Positions 6,941-8,055 of a stretch of DNA of 8,055 nucleotides are shown here, piece after piece. The DNA lies in the NCBI GenBank assembly GCA_905197435.1, contig CAJJYX010000153.1, positions 1 through 8,055 on the forward strand, written 5' to 3'. The stretch comes from an uncultured Bacteroides sp. GTDB taxonomy: Bacteria > Bacteroidota > Bacteroidia > Bacteroidales > Bacteroidaceae. A program made the translations under genes and the position numbers. Position 1 is the stretch's first letter, and the number at the start of each line of letters is the position of its first letter. The notes under the pieces are model-generated. The model did not search any database. It was not told the origin of the DNA and worked only from the letters and a program-made list of their open reading frames with translations.

Positions 6941-8055
6941 ATGAATGCAGCTAAGGTATTAGAAGATCTGAAAAGACGGTTCCCCAACGAACCGGAGTAT
7001 CATCAAGCAGTAGAAGAAGTTCTCTCTACCATTGAAGAAGAGTACAACAAACATCCGGAGTTTGACAAAGCCAATCTGATTGAACGTCTTTGCATCCCCG
7101 ATCGCGTATACCAATTCCGTGTTACTTGGGTGGACGATAAAGGTAACGTACAAACCAACATGGGCTACCGTGTACAGCACAACAACGCCATTGGCCCGTA
7201 TAAAGGCGGTGTTCGTTTCCACGCTTCTGTAAACCTGAGCATCTTGAAGTTCCTTGCTTTTGAGCAGACTTTCAAAAACTCATTGACGACTTTGCCGATG
7301 GGTGGTGGCAAAGGCGGTTCTGACTTCTCTCCGCGTGGAAAATCAAATGCTGAGGTTATGCGTTTTGTTCAGGCTTTCATGCTGGAGCTGTGGCGCCATA
7401 TCGGTCCGGAAACAGACGTACCTGCCGGTGATATCGGTGTAGGAGGTCGTGAAGTAGGTTTCATGTTCGGCATGTATAAGAAACTGTCTCATGAGTTCAC
7501 CGGAACCTTCACCGGTAAAGGCCGCGAATTCGGTGGTTCTCTGATTCGTCCGGAAGCTACCGGTTACGGTAATATCTACTTCCTGATGGAAATGCTGAAG
7601 ACTAAGGGTACCGACCTGAAAGGCAAAACCTGCTTGATTTCCGGTTCCGGTAATGTGGCTCAATATACGGCTGAGAAAGTCCTGGAAATGGGTGGCAAGG
7701 TATTGACAATGTCTGATTCCGACGGCTATATATACGACCCGAATGGCATTGACCGCGAGAAATTGGATTACATCATGGAGCTGAAAAACCTCTACCGTGG
7801 ACGTATCCGCGAATATGCAGAACAATATCCGGGTGTCAAGTATGTAGAAGGCGCACGCCCTTGGGGTGAAAAAGCAGACATCGCCCTGCCTTCCGCAACC
7901 CAGAATGAAATAAACGGGGATGATGCCAAAAAGCTGATTGCCAATGGTGTAATGGCCGTATCCGAAGGTGCAAACATGCCTTCTACCCCTGAAGCAATCC
8001 GCGTATTCCAAGAAGCAAAAATCCTGTATGCTCCGGGCAAGGCTGCCAATGCCGG
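6941..8055 (+). CDS. gdhA: Hexameric glutamate dehydrogenase, 3' end cut off by the window
   Basis: It catalyses reversible reductive amination of 2-oxoglutarate with ammonia to glutamate, the main ammonia-assimilation route in Bacteroides. The window holds 371 codons; the family has about 445, so roughly 75 C-terminal residues are missing because of the window edge, not a mutation. Active-site residues seen: Lys88 in GPYKGGVRF, Lys112 in FKNSL, the catalytic Lys124 in PMGGGKGG, and Asp164 in PAGDIGVGGRE. The Rossmann domain has GSGNVAQ (235-241) and SDSDGYIYD (258-266). Ser236 is like NADP-type enzymes (the NAD-specific clostridial enzyme has Phe there), whereas DGYIYD resembles the NAD type. 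This mixed pattern fits the dual NAD(P)H enzyme GdhA described in B. thetaiotaomicron better than the NAD-specific GdhB. The ATG at 6941 is the first in frame after the promoter. Transcription is separate from maeB. Confidence 0.95.
   Translation, partial: MNAAKVLEDLKRRFPNEPEYHQAVEEVLSTIEEEYNKHPEFDKANLIERLCIPDRVYQFRVTWVDDKGNVQTNMGYRVQHNNAIGPYKGGVRFHASVNLSILKFLAFEQTFKNSLTTLPMGGGKGGSDFSPRGKSNAEVMRFVQAFMLELWRHIGPETDVPAGDIGVGGREVGFMFGMYKKLSHEFTGTFTGKGREFGGSLIRPEATGYGNIYFLMEMLKTKGTDLKGKTCLISGSGNVAQYTAEKVLEMGGKVLTMSDSDGYIYDPNGIDREKLDYIMELKNLYRGRIREYAEQYPGVKYVEGARPWGEKADIALPSATQNEINGDDAKKLIANGVMAVSEGANMPSTPEAIRVFQEAKILYAPGKAANA

Noticed and set aside
6721..6987. Hydrophobic 88-codon frame on the - strand
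   Set aside because: It runs through the maeB terminator, the gdhA promoter and the gdhA start. Its hydrophobic look comes from AT-rich non-coding DNA.
7343..8011. Long open frame (222 codons) on the - strand
   Set aside because: It is wholly antisense to gdhA, whose + strand frame shows clear family motifs; the composition is that of a shadow frame.

Overview
The window looks like core chromosome of a gut Bacteroidales bacterium, most likely Bacteroides or a close relative. Three things suggest this: Bacteroidetes-type -7 promoter boxes (TAnnTTTG) upstream of three of the genes, A-rich leaders without clear Shine-Dalgarno sequences, and a chitobiase-type GH20 lipoprotein next to a MaeB-type malic enzyme and a hexameric glutamate dehydrogenase. 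I see no insertion sequence, phage, CRISPR array, tRNA or rRNA. No species is claimed.

Layout, left to right. Positions 1-249 are non-coding: a weak hairpin that may end an upstream transcript, then a 129-bp hairpin-rich stretch bounded by 11-bp perfect inverted repeats (102-230). This leads into metY (250-1530, +), O-acetylhomoserine sulfhydrylase. metY converges on a GH20 beta-hexosaminidase lipoprotein (1606-4119, -), and a shared hairpin between them (1547-1583) probably terminates both. A 17-nt near-tandem duplication straddles the hexosaminidase stop codon. The hexosaminidase and the malic enzyme are divergent across about 168 bp (4120-4287) that carries a -7 box for each. maeB (4288-6576, +) is a 762-residue malic enzyme with a phosphotransacetylase-like C-terminal domain. 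Its stop codon overlaps, as ATGA, the start of a previously unlisted 57-codon gene (6573-6746) predicted to encode a two-helix membrane protein. A strong terminator follows (6769-6813), then a full -33/-7 promoter (6823-6853), an A-rich leader of about 80 nt, and gdhA (6941 to beyond the window end, +), glutamate dehydrogenase, cut off at codon 371.

Function. metY makes homocysteine from O-acetylhomoserine and sulfide. The hexosaminidase releases GlcNAc/GalNAc from glycans at the envelope. The malic enzyme makes pyruvate and reducing power from malate, and GdhA uses reducing power to assimilate ammonia into glutamate, so maeB and gdhA form a plausible carbon/nitrogen redox neighbourhood. They have separate promoters and a terminator between them, so they are not one simple operon.

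I do not see evidence for an exotic system. The items most worth a second look are the small membrane protein coupled to maeB, the inverted-repeat-bounded element before metY, and the divergent promoter region.
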